Shown here piece by piece: positions 7,027 to 7,275 of a DNA stretch of 7,275 bases. Position 1 is the first letter of the stretch. Each line of letters starts with the position of its first letter. Under the pieces are notes generated by a model. That model did not search any database, was not told the DNA's origin, and saw only the letters and a list, made by a program, of their open reading frames with translations. This DNA comes from Cloacimonetes bacterium TCS60 (GTDB lineage: Bacteria; Cloacimonadota; Cloacimonadia; JGIOTU-2), in contig LSCK01000040.1 in NCBI GenBank assembly GCA_001577135.1, positions 1 through 7,275 on the forward strand, in the 5' to 3' direction. The position numbers and the translations under genes were made by a program.

Positions 7027-7275
7027 ATGAATAAACGATTAAGTGCTTGCCCTGTTTGTAATTCATCACTAGAAATTGAAAAATATCATTGCCCAAATTG
7101 TAATACAGATATCCAGGGAGAATTCGGAACTGGTCAGCTTGATATTCTTTCTCCAAAACAACAAGAGTTTGTAAAAATTTTTGTATGTAATGAGGGAAAC
7201 ATCAAAAAAGTGGAAAAAATAATGGGGATTTCATATCCCACTGTAAAAAATCGCATCCTGGAGATTAAATCACTT
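7027..7275 (+). CDS. DUF2089 family protein: zinc ribbon plus helix-turn-helix, 3' end cut by window edge
   Basis: Eighty-three residues are visible with no stop before the right edge. The N-terminus has two CxxC pairs (Cys8/Cys11 and Cys22/Cys25) in a CPVC...HCPNC zinc-ribbon pattern. After this come LDILSPKQQEFVKIFV (38-53) and a helix-turn-helix segment NIKKVEKIMGISYPTVKNRI (58-77), with ISYPTVKNR as the likely recognition helix. This arrangement is the hallmark of DUF2089. The family is predicted to bind DNA, but I know of no firmly established function. The cysteines could carry structural zinc or sense redox state. The start has an excellent Shine-Dalgarno. It is divergent from the diiron gene, so it could regulate that gene or itself; this is inference from position only. 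Confidence 0.9.
   Translation, partial: MNKRLSACPVCNSSLEIEKYHCPNCNTDIQGEFGTGQLDILSPKQQEFVKIFVCNEGNIKKVEKIMGISYPTVKNRILEIKSL

Overview
The window is a low-GC, AT-rich bacterial segment with seven closely packed minus-strand genes, one minus-strand gene set slightly apart, and one divergent plus-strand gene at the right edge. The gene content suggests a Gram-negative-type (diderm), anaerobe-like bacterium. GmhA points to heptose and lipopolysaccharide synthesis, a rubrerythrin-like diiron protein points to peroxide defence, and RodA and FtsB point to a rod-shaped, septating cell. The set and style would fit an uncultured lineage of the FCB group such as Cloacimonadota. That placement is only an impression; nothing in the window proves it.

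Layout from right to left, the direction of transcription of most genes: a rubrerythrin-like diiron protein (6204-6710), a 118-nt gap, a YifB/ComM AAA+ ATPase (4541-6085), RodA 3 nt downstream (3308-4537), a 58-nt gap holding a possible 16-codon leader ORF that ends in an ATGA overlap with gmhA, phosphoheptose isomerase GmhA (2671-3249), an unrecognised 105-residue charged protein (2337-2654), enolase (1038-2324), FtsB/DivIC (723-1028), and L-threonine aldolase (1-713, cut by the window edge, GTG start). Gaps from yifB to ltaE are 3, 58, 16, 12, 9 and 9 nt, so this looks like one operon. It mixes cell-wall elongation, envelope sugar synthesis, glycolysis, division and amino-acid metabolism. 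Several genes in it have weak or no Shine-Dalgarno sequences and probably depend on translational coupling.

The plus-strand gene at 7027-7275 (partial) is a DUF2089 protein: a four-cysteine zinc ribbon followed by a helix-turn-helix. It diverges from the rubrerythrin-like gene across a 316-nt AT-rich region. That region carries a 17-bp inverted repeat directly upstream of a TTGACA box, a candidate promoter for the diiron gene, and an orphan Shine-Dalgarno followed by two overlapping minimal ORFs.

No tRNA, rRNA, CRISPR array, insertion sequence or convincing intrinsic terminator is visible. I found no clear new multi-gene system. The parts most worth a second look are the divergent regulatory region, the unknown small protein coupled to enolase, and the enlarged RodA.
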